Shown here: positions 17,840-25,770 of the stretch, one piece after another
How positions within the stretch are numbered: position 1 is the first letter of the stretch
How the letters are laid out: every line of letters begins with the position of its first letter
Origin: a virus
Reading direction: 5' to 3' (one strand)
DNA length: 64,000 nt
IMG/VR virus record: IMGVR_UViG_3300042372_000291
Span: 43,732-107,731 of that record
Notes under the pieces: generated by a model
The model's database searches: none
The model's input: only the letters and a program-made list of their open reading frames with translations
What the model was told of the DNA's origin: nothing
Position numbers and translations under genes: made by a program

Positions 17840-18781
17840 TTGGCAAAAATAGTTTTTCTTGGTAATTTTCGTGTTGACTATACTAGTGAAACGCATCATG
17901 CAAATACCCTGGAGTCTCTGGGTCATAAGGTAATAAGGCTTCAAGAATCTGAAGCAAAAAGTGAAGAAATTTTAAAATATTCAATAGATTCAGACTTGTT
18001 TATTTGGGTTCATACACATGGCTGGAAAACTCCTGGAAAATTTGAAATGGACAAGGTTTTATTGACACTTTCCGATTATAAAATACCCACAATAACATAT
18101 CATTTAGATTTATGGTTTGGTTTACAAAGACAAAAAGATTTAAATAAGCATCCAGTTTATAAAAATATAGGTCATTTTTTTACTGTTGACAAAAAGATGG
18201 CAGATTGGTTTAATTCTAAAACAAATGTACAGGGTCATTACGTACCTGCTGGTGTTTATGATAAAGAATGTTACCTGAAAGATTTTCCTAAAACACATGA
18301 TGTTATTTTTGTTGGAAGTAAAAGATATCACCCTGAGTGGGAATATAGACCTAAGTTGATTGATTGGTTAGAAGAAACATATTCAAATAAATTTGAGCAT
18401 TATGGAAGCGGTGGAAAGCCATCAATTCGTGGAGCACAACTGAATAAGCTGTATGCAACATCAAAAATAGTTGTTGGTGATACTCTTTGTATAGGCTTTA
18501 AATACCCAGACTACTGGTCTGATCGGGTATATGAAACTATGGGTCGTGGTGGTTTTATTATTCATCCATATGTAAGAGGTATGGAAAGAGAATTTGAAGA
18601 TAAAAAACATTTAGTGTTTTATGAATACGGAAACTTTGTTCAATTAAAAGAATTAATAGATTATTACTTAGAGCATGACGAAGAGCGTGAAGAAATTAGA
18701 AGAGCAGGGCACGAATTGGTTAAGTCTAACTATACCTATAAAAATAGATGGCAACAGATACTCAAGGAATTGAATATATGA
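17840..18781 (+). CDS. GT-B glycosyltransferase, CgeB-like
   Basis: 313 aa, TTG start with AAAAGGGGTAA upstream. N-terminal KIVFLGNFRVDYTSETHHAN is the first Rossmann-type strand and loop; the C-terminal domain has MGRGGFIIHPYVRGMEREF (about 233-252) and LIDYYLEHDEEREEIRRAGH (about 273-292), the donor-binding pattern of spore-maturation CgeB/Glyco_trans_1_2 proteins. It should add a sugar from a nucleotide donor. First of five coupled glycan genes (ATGA overlap with the next). Confidence 0.8.
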   Translation: MAKIVFLGNFRVDYTSETHHANTLESLGHKVIRLQESEAKSEEILKYSIDSDLFIWVHTHGWKTPGKFEMDKVLLTLSDYKIPTITYHLDLWFGLQRQKDLNKHPVYKNIGHFFTVDKKMADWFNSKTNVQGHYVPAGVYDKECYLKDFPKTHDVIFVGSKRYHPEWEYRPKLIDWLEETYSNKFEHYGSGGKPSIRGAQLNKLYATSKIVVGDTLCIGFKYPDYWSDRVYETMGRGGFIIHPYVRGMEREFEDKKHLVFYEYGNFVQLKELIDYYLEHDEEREEIRRAGHELVKSNYTYKNRWQQILKELNI

Positions 18782-19434
18782 TTTACACAGTCCCAGAAAC
18801 CAGCACTGTAATTTTTGATGTTAGAGAAAACTACCTAACAGATCAAATTGTAATTAGAGAGATTTGGGAAGAAGATGTTTATGAGGTAAAAAATACACGA
18901 TTTAATAATGGTGGGGTTGTAATTGATATTGGTGCAAATATTGGGGCATTCTCTCTATATGCTTCATATCATGGAGCAATTGTGTATGCAATTGAACCTG
19001 AGCCACATAATCTAGAGGCATTAAAGAAGAATATTGAACTTAATAACAAAGAAGATAGTGTTTATGTATGTCCATATGCAATAAGTGATTATAAAGGAAC
19101 AGCAGTTATATCAGATGAAGGTGGCGGAGCAACAATCGTAGATGATGGTATCTTTGGTGCAGAGGTAGAGGTAATGCCATTAGATATGTTTTTTGATCTA
19201 TATCACATAAAAGAAGTTGATGTTTTAAAGATAGATGTTGAAGGTGCAGAGCCAGAAATAATTCTTGGCGCTTCAAAAGAAACCCTGCAAAAATGTAAAT
19301 ATATTACTATGGAGTTTGATATTCGCACTGGAAATAGGCTTGGGGAAATGACACAAAAACTTTCCGAGACACATCATGTTAGAACTATGGGCTCTTGGGA
19401 ACGTGGAGGAATGGTTTGGGCATGGCTTTACTAG
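18778..19434 (+). CDS. FkbM-family methyltransferase
   Basis: 218 aa; the start overlapping the upstream stop (ATATGA) is chosen over an internal upstream ATG. VVIDIGANIGAFSLYA (about 47-62) is the SAM-binding motif I, YAIEPEPHNLEALKKNIELN (about 72-91) the acidic-loop region and VDVLKIDVEGAEPEII (about 150-165) the FkbM-family signature. The family O-methylates sugars or polyketides; here a glycan hydroxyl is likely given the neighbours. Confidence 0.85.
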   Translation: MIYTVPETSTVIFDVRENYLTDQIVIREIWEEDVYEVKNTRFNNGGVVIDIGANIGAFSLYASYHGAIVYAIEPEPHNLEALKKNIELNNKEDSVYVCPYAISDYKGTAVISDEGGGATIVDDGIFGAEVEVMPLDMFFDLYHIKEVDVLKIDVEGAEPEIILGASKETLQKCKYITMEFDIRTGNRLGEMTQKLSETHHVRTMGSWERGGMVWAWLY

Positions 19435-20117
19435 AGACAGATTATATAATTTGCATACCAGTATATAAAGTAACAGAGCGTGTATATAAATGCATGGAAT
19501 CTATAAAAGATAAAAATGTTTTACTTATAGACAATAGTGGAAACAGAGAGTGTGAAATATTTGAAAAGAAGTATGGATTTCAAGTAGAGTATCAATCAGA
19601 AAATATTGGCTTAGCAAGAGCATGGAACATAGGATTAAAAAAGAATCATGAATGGACATTTGTTGTTTCATCTTCAATGCTATTCAATAAGCCTTTTTCT
19701 CATATCGTTGATATGCTTGATGACTTTAAGGGCTTAATGTTTAGAACACAGCACGGTTGGCATCTTTGTGCAATAAATAAAAAGTTAGTTTTAGAAATTG
19801 GATATTTTGATGAAAATTTTTATCCATATAATTTTGATGATTGTGACTGGGATCAAAGAACAAGAGTATTAAAAATAGCAGAGTATGGAAACCACGAAGT
19901 TGATGTAACATGTCAGATAGACGGCGCTGCAACAATAGACGGACTAAGAATTAAAATTGAACCGCTTCATGATTACTTTAAGGCTAAGTGGGGTGGAGAT
20001 AGAACAAGGGAAGGTTTTGGCGAGTATAAATATCCATTTAACGATCCAACAAAGTCTTTAGACTATTGGGAAGTAAATGATATAGCAACACTAAAGAAAC
20101 GGTATGGGCTAAAATAA
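19422..20117 (+). CDS. family-2-like glycosyltransferase
   Basis: 231 aa from ATG 19422, which overlaps the methyltransferase end by 13 bases. IICIPVYKVTERVYKCMESI (about 9-28), VLLIDNSGN, and NIGLARAWNIGLKK (about 62-75) are typical of GT2-like GT-A enzymes; the FDDCDWDQRTRV segment (about 138-149) gives the acidic catalytic region. Adds a sugar to a phage or host glycan; acceptor unknown. Confidence 0.8.
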   Translation: MALLETDYIICIPVYKVTERVYKCMESIKDKNVLLIDNSGNRECEIFEKKYGFQVEYQSENIGLARAWNIGLKKNHEWTFVVSSSMLFNKPFSHIVDMLDDFKGLMFRTQHGWHLCAINKKLVLEIGYFDENFYPYNFDDCDWDQRTRVLKIAEYGNHEVDVTCQIDGAATIDGLRIKIEPLHDYFKAKWGGDRTREGFGEYKYPFNDPTKSLDYWEVNDIATLKKRYGLK

Positions 20118-20782
20118 TGAGAACAATAGGGGTTTTACCAGCATCTGGAAAAGCATCTAGAATTGGTGGCATACCAAAGTTTTGTTTGCCAATTTCAGAT
20201 GAAAGATCTTTACTTCAATGGCATGTAGAGCAGATGCTAGAAGTGTGTGATGAAGTTCGTGTATCAACTAGGGCTGAGTGGGTTCCTATTATACAAAATA
20301 TGGACATGAATATCAAGTTAATTGTTCGTGAACCAACAACCATGTCTGATGCAGTTAAGTTTATGATTGGTGACTATAATGATACTGTTCTTGTTGGAAT
20401 GCCAGATACTTATATATTAAATGCACCAGTAAATATTTATAAAGAAATGATGAAAGAAACAAATGCTGATTTGGTTTTAGGTGTTTGGGAATGTGGTGAT
20501 GATTTAAAGGGTCGTGTTGGACAGGTACTTTTGTCTGGCGACAAGGTAATTGCTTCTGAAGATAAAACAGAAAGTTGTGATTACCCAGATATGTGGGGGA
20601 CCATGATGTTTAGAAAGAATATGATCAGATATATAGATCCATCATTAGAGCACCCTGGAAAACAATTAAAAGAGTGGCTACTAGAAAGCTCTAACATAAG
20701 AGCAGTAAGACCTGGTGGAAAATATATGGATATTGGAACACTAAAAGGATTAAAACAGTTATACAAAGAAATGGACCTATGA
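20117..20782 (+). CDS. sugar nucleotidyltransferase
   Basis: 221 aa. GVLPASGKASRIGGIPKFCL (residues 5-24) is the G-x-G-x-R..PK nucleotide-binding signature of the NTP_transferase family; TVLVGMPDTY (about 93-102) holds the metal Asp; PGGKYMDIGTLKGLKQLYKE (about 197-216) is the usual C-terminal motif of glucose-1-phosphate-type enzymes. It probably makes the NDP-sugar used by the neighbouring transferases. Stop/start overlaps on both sides (TAATGA, ATGAGA). Confidence 0.85.
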   Translation: MRTIGVLPASGKASRIGGIPKFCLPISDERSLLQWHVEQMLEVCDEVRVSTRAEWVPIIQNMDMNIKLIVREPTTMSDAVKFMIGDYNDTVLVGMPDTYILNAPVNIYKEMMKETNADLVLGVWECGDDLKGRVGQVLLSGDKVIASEDKTESCDYPDMWGTMMFRKNMIRYIDPSLEHPGKQLKEWLLESSNIRAVRPGGKYMDIGTLKGLKQLYKEMDL

Positions 20783-21810
20783 GACTAGGAATTATTGCAA
20801 GATCAGACAATACTGGTCTTGGTAATCAAACTAAAGAGTTAACTAATATGCTACAACCTGCAAAGGTTATGCTAATTAACTCTACTTCATTTAATAAAAA
20901 TAAACAACATCCTGAATGGTATGAAAAATATGATTGCCAACATATTCGTGGATTTCCAAAACCAAGTGATATAAATATATTTCTTCGTGGGCTAGATGCT
21001 GTACTATCTTGTGAAACATTTTATAATAAAGATTTTATATTTTTAGCCAGAAAAAGAAATGTTAAGACTATTCTTCAATATAACTATGAGTTTTTAGATA
21101 ACCTTCAAAGACCAGAGCTAGACCTTCCAGATGTCCTTCTAGCACCCAGTTTATGGGGTTTTGAAGCTATTACAGAGGCTTTTGGAGCTAAGTCTAATGT
21201 TATTCACCTTCCCCCTCCAACTACGCATGAAGGCTTCTCTAAGGTAAAGGCTAATAACTTAAGTAAAGACTATAAAAGATTATTACATGTTGGCGGAAAA
21301 GCAGCACATTTGGATCGCAATGGAACAAATACAATAGTTGAAATGCTTAAATATTCTAAAACAGATTATGAAATTGTTATAAAATCTCAGTCTGATCTTG
21401 ATATAAATATTAATGATAGTCGTTTATCTATTGACACTTCAAGTCCAGAAAATAGGGAAGATTTGTATTCTGGCTTTGATGGTATGGTCTTGCCAAGACG
21501 GTATGCTGGGTTATGTCTTCCAATGAATGAAGCTTTGTTGTCTGGACTACCAGTTTTTATGACAGACATATCTCCAAATAATACTATTTTGCCAAAAGAA
21601 TGGTTAGTTAAATCTAATAAGATAGATCAATTTAGAGCAAGAACACTGATTGATGTTTATGAAGCTAATCCAAAAATGCTTGCTAAATTAGTTGATGAAT
21701 ATATTGGTAGTTCAGATAAAACAAAACAAAAACAAAAAGCATTTGACATTGGTTACAATAATTTTTCTGTTGATGTTTTAAAAAATAAATATATTGATAT
21801 ATTAAAATAG
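20779..21810 (+). CDS. GT-B glycosyltransferase
   Basis: 343 aa. N-terminal MRLGIIARSDNTGLGNQTKE looks like an acceptor-side GT-B loop with glycine-rich turn; the C-terminal RRYAGLCLPMNEALLSGLPV (about 235-254) plus FMTDISPN is the donor-binding E..(x)..G motif of GT4-type enzymes. LLHVGGKAAHLDRNGTNTI (about 169-187) starts the second domain. Last gene of the cassette, ended by hairpins at 21810. Confidence 0.8.
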   Translation: MRLGIIARSDNTGLGNQTKELTNMLQPAKVMLINSTSFNKNKQHPEWYEKYDCQHIRGFPKPSDINIFLRGLDAVLSCETFYNKDFIFLARKRNVKTILQYNYEFLDNLQRPELDLPDVLLAPSLWGFEAITEAFGAKSNVIHLPPPTTHEGFSKVKANNLSKDYKRLLHVGGKAAHLDRNGTNTIVEMLKYSKTDYEIVIKSQSDLDININDSRLSIDTSSPENREDLYSGFDGMVLPRRYAGLCLPMNEALLSGLPVFMTDISPNNTILPKEWLVKSNKIDQFRARTLIDVYEANPKMLAKLVDEYIGSSDKTKQKQKAFDIGYNNFSVDVLKNKYIDILK

Positions 21811-21858
21811 GGCGAGACCATTTCTGGCCCCGCCCCATCTTGAGTAAATAAATTACTC
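21810..21858. terminator. bidirectional terminator region
   Basis: GGGCG/CGCCC (21810-21814 with 21831-21835) enclosing a CCA/TGG pair, then GAGTAA-ATAAA-TTACTC (21842-21858), which overlaps the stop codon of the opposing gene. It separates the rightward glycan genes from the leftward block. Confidence 0.55.
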
Positions 21859-22104
21859 TTCAGACTTCTTCTTTGGTTTTGCAGCCTTTAAAGCTTTTTC
21901 AACCACTGAAGTTCCTGGCATACGACCAAATGCTGGATCGTTAGGATTAACTGCACGTGCTGCTACTGGAATAAGAGCACCAACAAGTGCTGCCCATAGA
22001 TCCTTTGGATCTGTTACTCCAGCTACATATAAAGCTGCTACTGCACCAACAATTGAACGACCATATGATGCGAGCATTGCCTTATGTTTATTGTTTAGTT
22101 CCAT
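21853..22104 (-). CDS. r1t-like holin
   Basis: 83 aa with two hydrophobic segments (SIVGAVAALYVAGV about 17-30 and LWAALVGALIPVAARAV about 36-52) joined by TDPKD, then NPNDPAFGR and a basic tail. The AALYVAGVTDP...ALxPVxxRAxNPxDPAFGR pattern is that of actinophage r1t-type holins, which form the inner-membrane holes that release the endolysin. It lies 15 kb from the CHAP endolysin. AGGAGGAAAAAC is its ribosome-binding site. Confidence 0.7.
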   Translation of the reverse strand: MELNNKHKAMLASYGRSIVGAVAALYVAGVTDPKDLWAALVGALIPVAARAVNPNDPAFGRMPGTSVVEKALKAAKPKKKSEE

Positions 22105-22114
22105 GTTTTTCCTC

Positions 22115-22273
22115 CTAGGATAGAACCTTAATTAGTATAGCGTAACCAGCCCATAGACCAATAATTCCTGCAACTCCTGCAAAAACTGGTGGTGCTGGAA
22201 CTGGTAATTTGAATGCAGCAAATACTACACCACATCCAAAACCTGTTATCGTTGATAGCAATATATCTTTCAT
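22115..22273 (-). CDS. XapX-domain membrane protein
   Basis: 52 aa. MKDILLSTITGFGCGVVFAA...KLPVPAPPVFAGVAGIIGLW is the XapX/DUF1427 pattern: two short transmembrane helices with a PxPAPP turn. Family function is unknown; in bacteria it is found near nucleoside uptake genes. Placed next to the holin, it may act in the lysis cassette, but that is a guess. Confidence 0.7.
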   Translation of the reverse strand: MKDILLSTITGFGCGVVFAAFKLPVPAPPVFAGVAGIIGLWAGYAILIKVLS

Positions 22274-22987
22274 TTATACCCCCCTATAGAACTTAAAATA
22301 CTTGGTTTTTAAGTTTATATTATGTTTGTTTATTTTTTTTAAATCTTTTTCTGTAGCATCTCTTACCTCAATTAATGGTTTTTCTTTTTTAAATGGTATA
22401 AAATGTGCAATTGGAGTTCCTCTCTCAATAAATATTTCTTTTTTATCTGAATGAATTAAAAACTGTATATTCATTTCATTGTATTTATCAATTTGTCTAA
22501 CTCCAGGTACTATACTGAAATCTTCATTAAAATGAAAATATGTTGGTAATTGATACATTAAGTATTCTTGATCTGAAAAAACCATCCAAGGACATTTCAT
22601 TTTTAAAACCGCATAAGAATTTTTTCCAAAAAATTTATGTTGTGAATAATCTAAATACTGATTATTTGGATGCGTTCCCCATTCAAAAAGTGTGTTAGGA
22701 GTTCTCCATCTCCATTCTCCAGTTGATGAATCCACATAAATAACTGTATCTGTCCACATAGGCATTATGTATCCATTAGAAAAATAATCAGCAAAAGATG
22801 GACATATTTTTGCATTTCCAAAAAATGGTCCATTTTCTATATTTATGTTATTTTTTTCTGTTGGCATATTTTTCCACCAGTCTGGTATATATTTAGATAC
22901 TGGTTTTGGAACACAGCTTTCAATACTTTCTAATCCTGGAATAGTAGAAATGAAACTTATCTCTGGTTTATTTTTTTTGCTAATCAT
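22274..22987 (-). CDS. WWK-family paralog 2 of 8
   Basis: 237 aa. PKPVSKYIPDWWKNMP (about 27-42), ICPSFADYFSNGYIMPMWTD (about 61-80), FHFNEDFSIVPGVRQID (about 154-170) and FIERGTPIAHFIPFKKEK (about 188-205) follow the family order. Closest to the copy at 35598 (shared FISTIP/FVSNIP start, YFHFN-type motif). Ends at the base before the XapX start. Function unknown. Confidence 0.75.
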   Translation of the reverse strand: MISKKNKPEISFISTIPGLESIESCVPKPVSKYIPDWWKNMPTEKNNINIENGPFFGNAKICPSFADYFSNGYIMPMWTDTVIYVDSSTGEWRWRTPNTLFEWGTHPNNQYLDYSQHKFFGKNSYAVLKMKCPWMVFSDQEYLMYQLPTYFHFNEDFSIVPGVRQIDKYNEMNIQFLIHSDKKEIFIERGTPIAHFIPFKKEKPLIEVRDATEKDLKKINKHNINLKTKYFKFYRGV

Positions 22988-23177
22988 TTTTTACGTCACT
23001 ATCTGGACTATCTAATGGTGTTGGTGCGGTACAAAAAGTTCCGCATTCGTGACACTCTATATCTAAATGATACATACCTATGGTATATGTTTCTGAATCA
23101 AATGCAACTAATGCTCTAAATAAAGTGCCACCACAATTTGGACACTCACATGTAGGAATTCCCCTAGCGTCTATCAC
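22980..23177 (-). CDS. 65-aa zinc-ribbon protein
   Basis: PTCECPNCGGTLF (about 8-20) and IECHECGTFC (about 40-49) form two cysteine knuckles 25 residues apart, a classical zinc ribbon. Overlaps both neighbours. May bind DNA, RNA or protein; unknown. Confidence 0.65.
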   Translation of the reverse strand: MIDARGIPTCECPNCGGTLFRALVAFDSETYTIGMYHLDIECHECGTFCTAPTPLDSPDSDVKND

Positions 23178-23583
23178 TAGAATCCTCTGGAAGTAATTTT
23201 TTTAATTCTTTTAATTCTAAAGATATTTTTTTAAGGGCATTATCATGCGAAATAATCATTCCTTCTACAGCCTGCCCATATTTATCATAATACTCTATGT
23301 GTGGTTCAACTTCATTGATAAATTTTTCTAGTCCAGATTGAACACTATCTATATAGTCATATGCCCATTCTCTAGAATCAGACAAAAATTTTATAAAATT
23401 TTCTTTATGGATATCTTCTTCTTCTTTGGTTGGCATATCATCAACTAAAGATCTTAATATTTGATTTGCCTCATAAAGCTTTTGAAAACCACTAACAAGA
23501 TTTATTAATCTTTTTCTTATATTAAAATATAGAAGAAAAAAGACAAGAGATGTTGCTCCTAAAACAAAATAAATAATATCCAT
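23164..23583 (-). CDS. membrane-anchored coiled-coil protein
   Basis: 139 aa from ATG 23583 (GAAAGAGGTGTTT upstream). Residues 3-20 (IIYFVLGATSLVFFLLYF) are one transmembrane helix; the rest is charged and helical with heptads near the end (LKKISLELKELKKLLPEDS). Topology resembles spanins or membrane anchors, but no lipobox or disulfide pattern is present. Own promoter at 23603-23631. Confidence 0.6.
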   Translation of the reverse strand: MDIIYFVLGATSLVFFLLYFNIRKRLINLVSGFQKLYEANQILRSLVDDMPTKEEEDIHKENFIKFLSDSREWAYDYIDSVQSGLEKFINEVEPHIEYYDKYGQAVEGMIISHDNALKKISLELKELKKLLPEDSSDRR

Positions 23584-23602
23584 AAACACCTCTTTCAATA
23601 CT

Positions 23603-23631
23603 ATTGTACTACTATTATGTATCTAAGTCAA
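23603..23631 (-). promoter_or_regulatory. leftward promoter TTGACT-N17-TACAAT
   Basis: Complement: -35 TTGACT (23631-23626), 17-bp spacer, -10 TACAAT (23608-23603). The start overlaps the end of the upstream transferase gene. Serves 23164-23583 and genes beyond. Confidence 0.65.
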
Positions 23632-24531
23632 GCCATAGATTTTTTTGAAATCTACCCCAGCAAATTTTTCATATGCTTTTAAATGCCTATAATTGCCAGC
23701 ACCAAAAACTCCTTTTTCAGTTCCACATAAAATTAATTGTTGTCTTTCTTTTGATTTTTGTTCTATTTCTTTCCAAGAAAGCTTTCTTATATTTTTATCT
23801 TTCCATATCTTGCTATAGTTTGCACGATTATAAAAATGATATACAATGTTCTTTGATGGAGAATATATGTCCCATCCCCTAGTCCATGCTCTCATAGCAA
23901 AACAAATCTCTTCTCCAAAAAAACTAATATCTGGATCGTATGGAACTTCCTCTACAATATTGCCAGAGGTAAAAATAAAACCAGCAAGGACTGTTGACGA
24001 CTGCTCTGGATTTTCCCTTTCACTATTTATAAAATCTAATCTTTTAGCAGTCCACTCATTTCTTTTATTTAAAGATGGCTCTTGTCTAGTTGGATATGGT
24101 GGCTTAGTTTTATCATTTTTAATAAAATACATTTGTTTGTTTGGTTCTATATGAAACGGCGCTGGAAAATAAGATAAAATTACCTTGTCATTTTTAGCAA
24201 TTAACTTTGCTGAATTATGTTGATCAATACATTCTATATCCCAGTTTTTTTCAAATATGGTGTGTGAATCTATTTGTAAATAATAATCTTCCCCATCGTA
24301 CTGACTCATTGCAATTGATCTAGCATATCCAGCACCTTTTGCATCTCTTGGATGCATTTTAATTAATCGTAAATTTTTAACCCACGATAGGTCTGGAATA
24401 TCTTTTTCTAAATCTTGAATAACTACAGAAAAGAATAATCTATCTGGATTAAAGGCATTATCAATTGCAGATCTAATAGTTCTAGTTAATTCTGGATCTC
24501 TATAGCTAGCAATTGAAATAAATATTGTCAT
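23623..24531 (-). CDS. GlcNAc-type glycosyltransferase
   Basis: 302 aa. IFISIASYRDPELTRTIRSA (about 3-22), YYLQIDSHTIFEKNWD (about 83-98) with its DxH in place of DxD, and DISFFGEEICFAMRAWTRGW (about 202-221) are the hallmarks of the GlcNAc family (Pfam PF11397, as recalled) related to the Skp1 GlcNAc-transferase. It would attach a sugar, probably GlcNAc-like, to phage or host targets. ATG overlaps the end of the next gene's stop. Confidence 0.8.
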   Translation of the reverse strand: MTIFISIASYRDPELTRTIRSAIDNAFNPDRLFFSVVIQDLEKDIPDLSWVKNLRLIKMHPRDAKGAGYARSIAMSQYDGEDYYLQIDSHTIFEKNWDIECIDQHNSAKLIAKNDKVILSYFPAPFHIEPNKQMYFIKNDKTKPPYPTRQEPSLNKRNEWTAKRLDFINSERENPEQSSTVLAGFIFTSGNIVEEVPYDPDISFFGEEICFAMRAWTRGWDIYSPSKNIVYHFYNRANYSKIWKDKNIRKLSWKEIEQKSKERQQLILCGTEKGVFGAGNYRHLKAYEKFAGVDFKKIYGLT

Positions 24532-25229
24532 TATTTAAAACTTTTTTTCGCTCTCTTTGAAGAATAATAACCATAAACTTTAGTAAAAACTTTTTCAGAT
24601 TCATTATAAAATTTATTTTCACCTGGGTTTGTAAACTCTGATTCCCAAGACTCTCTTTTAAAAGGAATAACTTGTGCCATTGGCGTTCCCTTTTCAATTA
24701 CACCCTCAAAACCATCTTTAATAAAAAATGGACAGTTAATTGCTGTAGTCAATATATCTGTATCAACTATTCCAGGTATTGATCTTATGGGAAGGTTTTG
24801 ATACCCTACTGGATGAGTAAATAAGCATGACCATCCTGGAGGAGTTAAAATGTTCCATCCATGATAGTATTTGTATGCAGCCTTTCCAAATCCAGAAGGA
24901 ACTTCAAATGTACTTGATTGTTGAAGACTCCAAACATCTAAAACTCTTTCCTGTGTTGCCCATTTTATTACTGGTATGCCATTTTCTTGTATAACTAATA
25001 TGTCACACCACAATGGAATAATATATCCAGCTGTTATCATATCAATAGTTGGAGCACATTGTTTTACTGTAACATTTGCGTGTGGACCAAGATCAAGCTT
25101 TGTAGATGTAGAATATTTTGGTATTTCTTTCCACCAGTCTGGAACCATTTTTGCTGCAGGGACTGGTTTTTCTCTTACATTAAATACATGATCAGATTGT
25201 GCTTCAAATATAATTTTATTAGTTTTCAT
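24531..25229 (-). CDS. WWK-family paralog 3 of 8
   Basis: 232 aa. EKPVPAAKMVPDWWKEIP (about 20-37), QCAPTIDMITAGYIIPLWCD (about 57-76), FTHPVGYQNLPIRSIPGIVD (about 136-155) and VIEKGTPMAQVIPFKRESWE (about 175-194). The best match to copy 1 at 16313. Its stop abuts the glycosyltransferase start at 24531 and its ATG overlaps the glycosylase end. Function unknown. Confidence 0.75.
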   Translation of the reverse strand: MKTNKIIFEAQSDHVFNVREKPVPAAKMVPDWWKEIPKYSTSTKLDLGPHANVTVKQCAPTIDMITAGYIIPLWCDILVIQENGIPVIKWATQERVLDVWSLQQSSTFEVPSGFGKAAYKYYHGWNILTPPGWSCLFTHPVGYQNLPIRSIPGIVDTDILTTAINCPFFIKDGFEGVIEKGTPMAQVIPFKRESWESEFTNPGENKFYNESEKVFTKVYGYYSSKRAKKSFK

Positions 25230-25711
25230 TTATTTCTTTCTTCGTGAGTAACCCAGTAATAGTTACATCCAACGCAGCAGGGTTTATTATAAATGCTATG
25301 TTTTGCATAAGCAAAATGTGCATAGTGTATAGGATCTTTTTCAAATAAACGAGCTTTATGAGTAGTTGTAATACGCATCATTTTACTTTTATCTGAAAAC
25401 CATTTTGGCATATCTGTTCCCCATGTACCACTATAGCTTAATTCTAATTCTTGTATATTTGAATTATTTTTATCTGTTTTTATACCACGATTGTTAGCTT
25501 CATTAATCATTATATTTGCGTATGTTCTAAGAGAATACTCATACCCTTTCCACATAAGGACTGCTGGATGATTCCTCCATCCTCCAGTTGGAGATGCATT
25601 AGACAGCACTTTTAAAATTTGATACGCCTCAAGTATTTGCTTATTTAATCTTTTAGAATCAAGAACTTGTGCAGACTCATAAATGTTGCTATGTGGAAAA
25701 AATGTTTGAAT
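25226..25711 (-). CDS. pyrimidine-dimer DNA glycosylase-like protein, ATT start
   Basis: 161 aa read from ATT at 25711. The N-terminus QTFFPHSNIYESAQVLDSKR, followed by QILEAYQIL and GWRNHPAVLMWKGYE (about 50-64), matches the MSMEG_6728-type relatives of endonuclease V that remove UV dimers; those begin MQTFxPyxxfxxSAxvLDxxRLgKQ. No ATG, GTG or TTG lies upstream of that motif, while a GGGGG ribosome-binding stretch precedes ATT. A GTG at 25609 would remove the conserved start. C-terminal CCVGCNYYW may bind metal. Confidence 0.7.
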   Translation of the reverse strand: MQTFFPHSNIYESAQVLDSKRLNKQILEAYQILKVLSNASPTGGWRNHPAVLMWKGYEYSLRTYANIMINEANNRGIKTDKNNSNIQELELSYSGTWGTDMPKWFSDKSKMMRITTTHKARLFEKDPIHYAHFAYAKHSIYNKPCCVGCNYYWVTHEERNK

Positions 25712-25740
25712 GATATGCCCCCAATATTAGTTACACTACT

Positions 25741-25768
25741 ATTATATCAAATATAGATAATAAGTCAA
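25741..25768 (-). promoter_or_regulatory. leftward promoter TTGACT-N16-TATAAT
   Basis: Complement: -35 TTGACT (25768-25763), 16-bp spacer ending TGA, perfect -10 TATAAT (25746-25741). It is followed by about 25 bases of leader with GGGGG before the ATT start. Confidence 0.7.
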
Positions 25769-25770
25769 GA

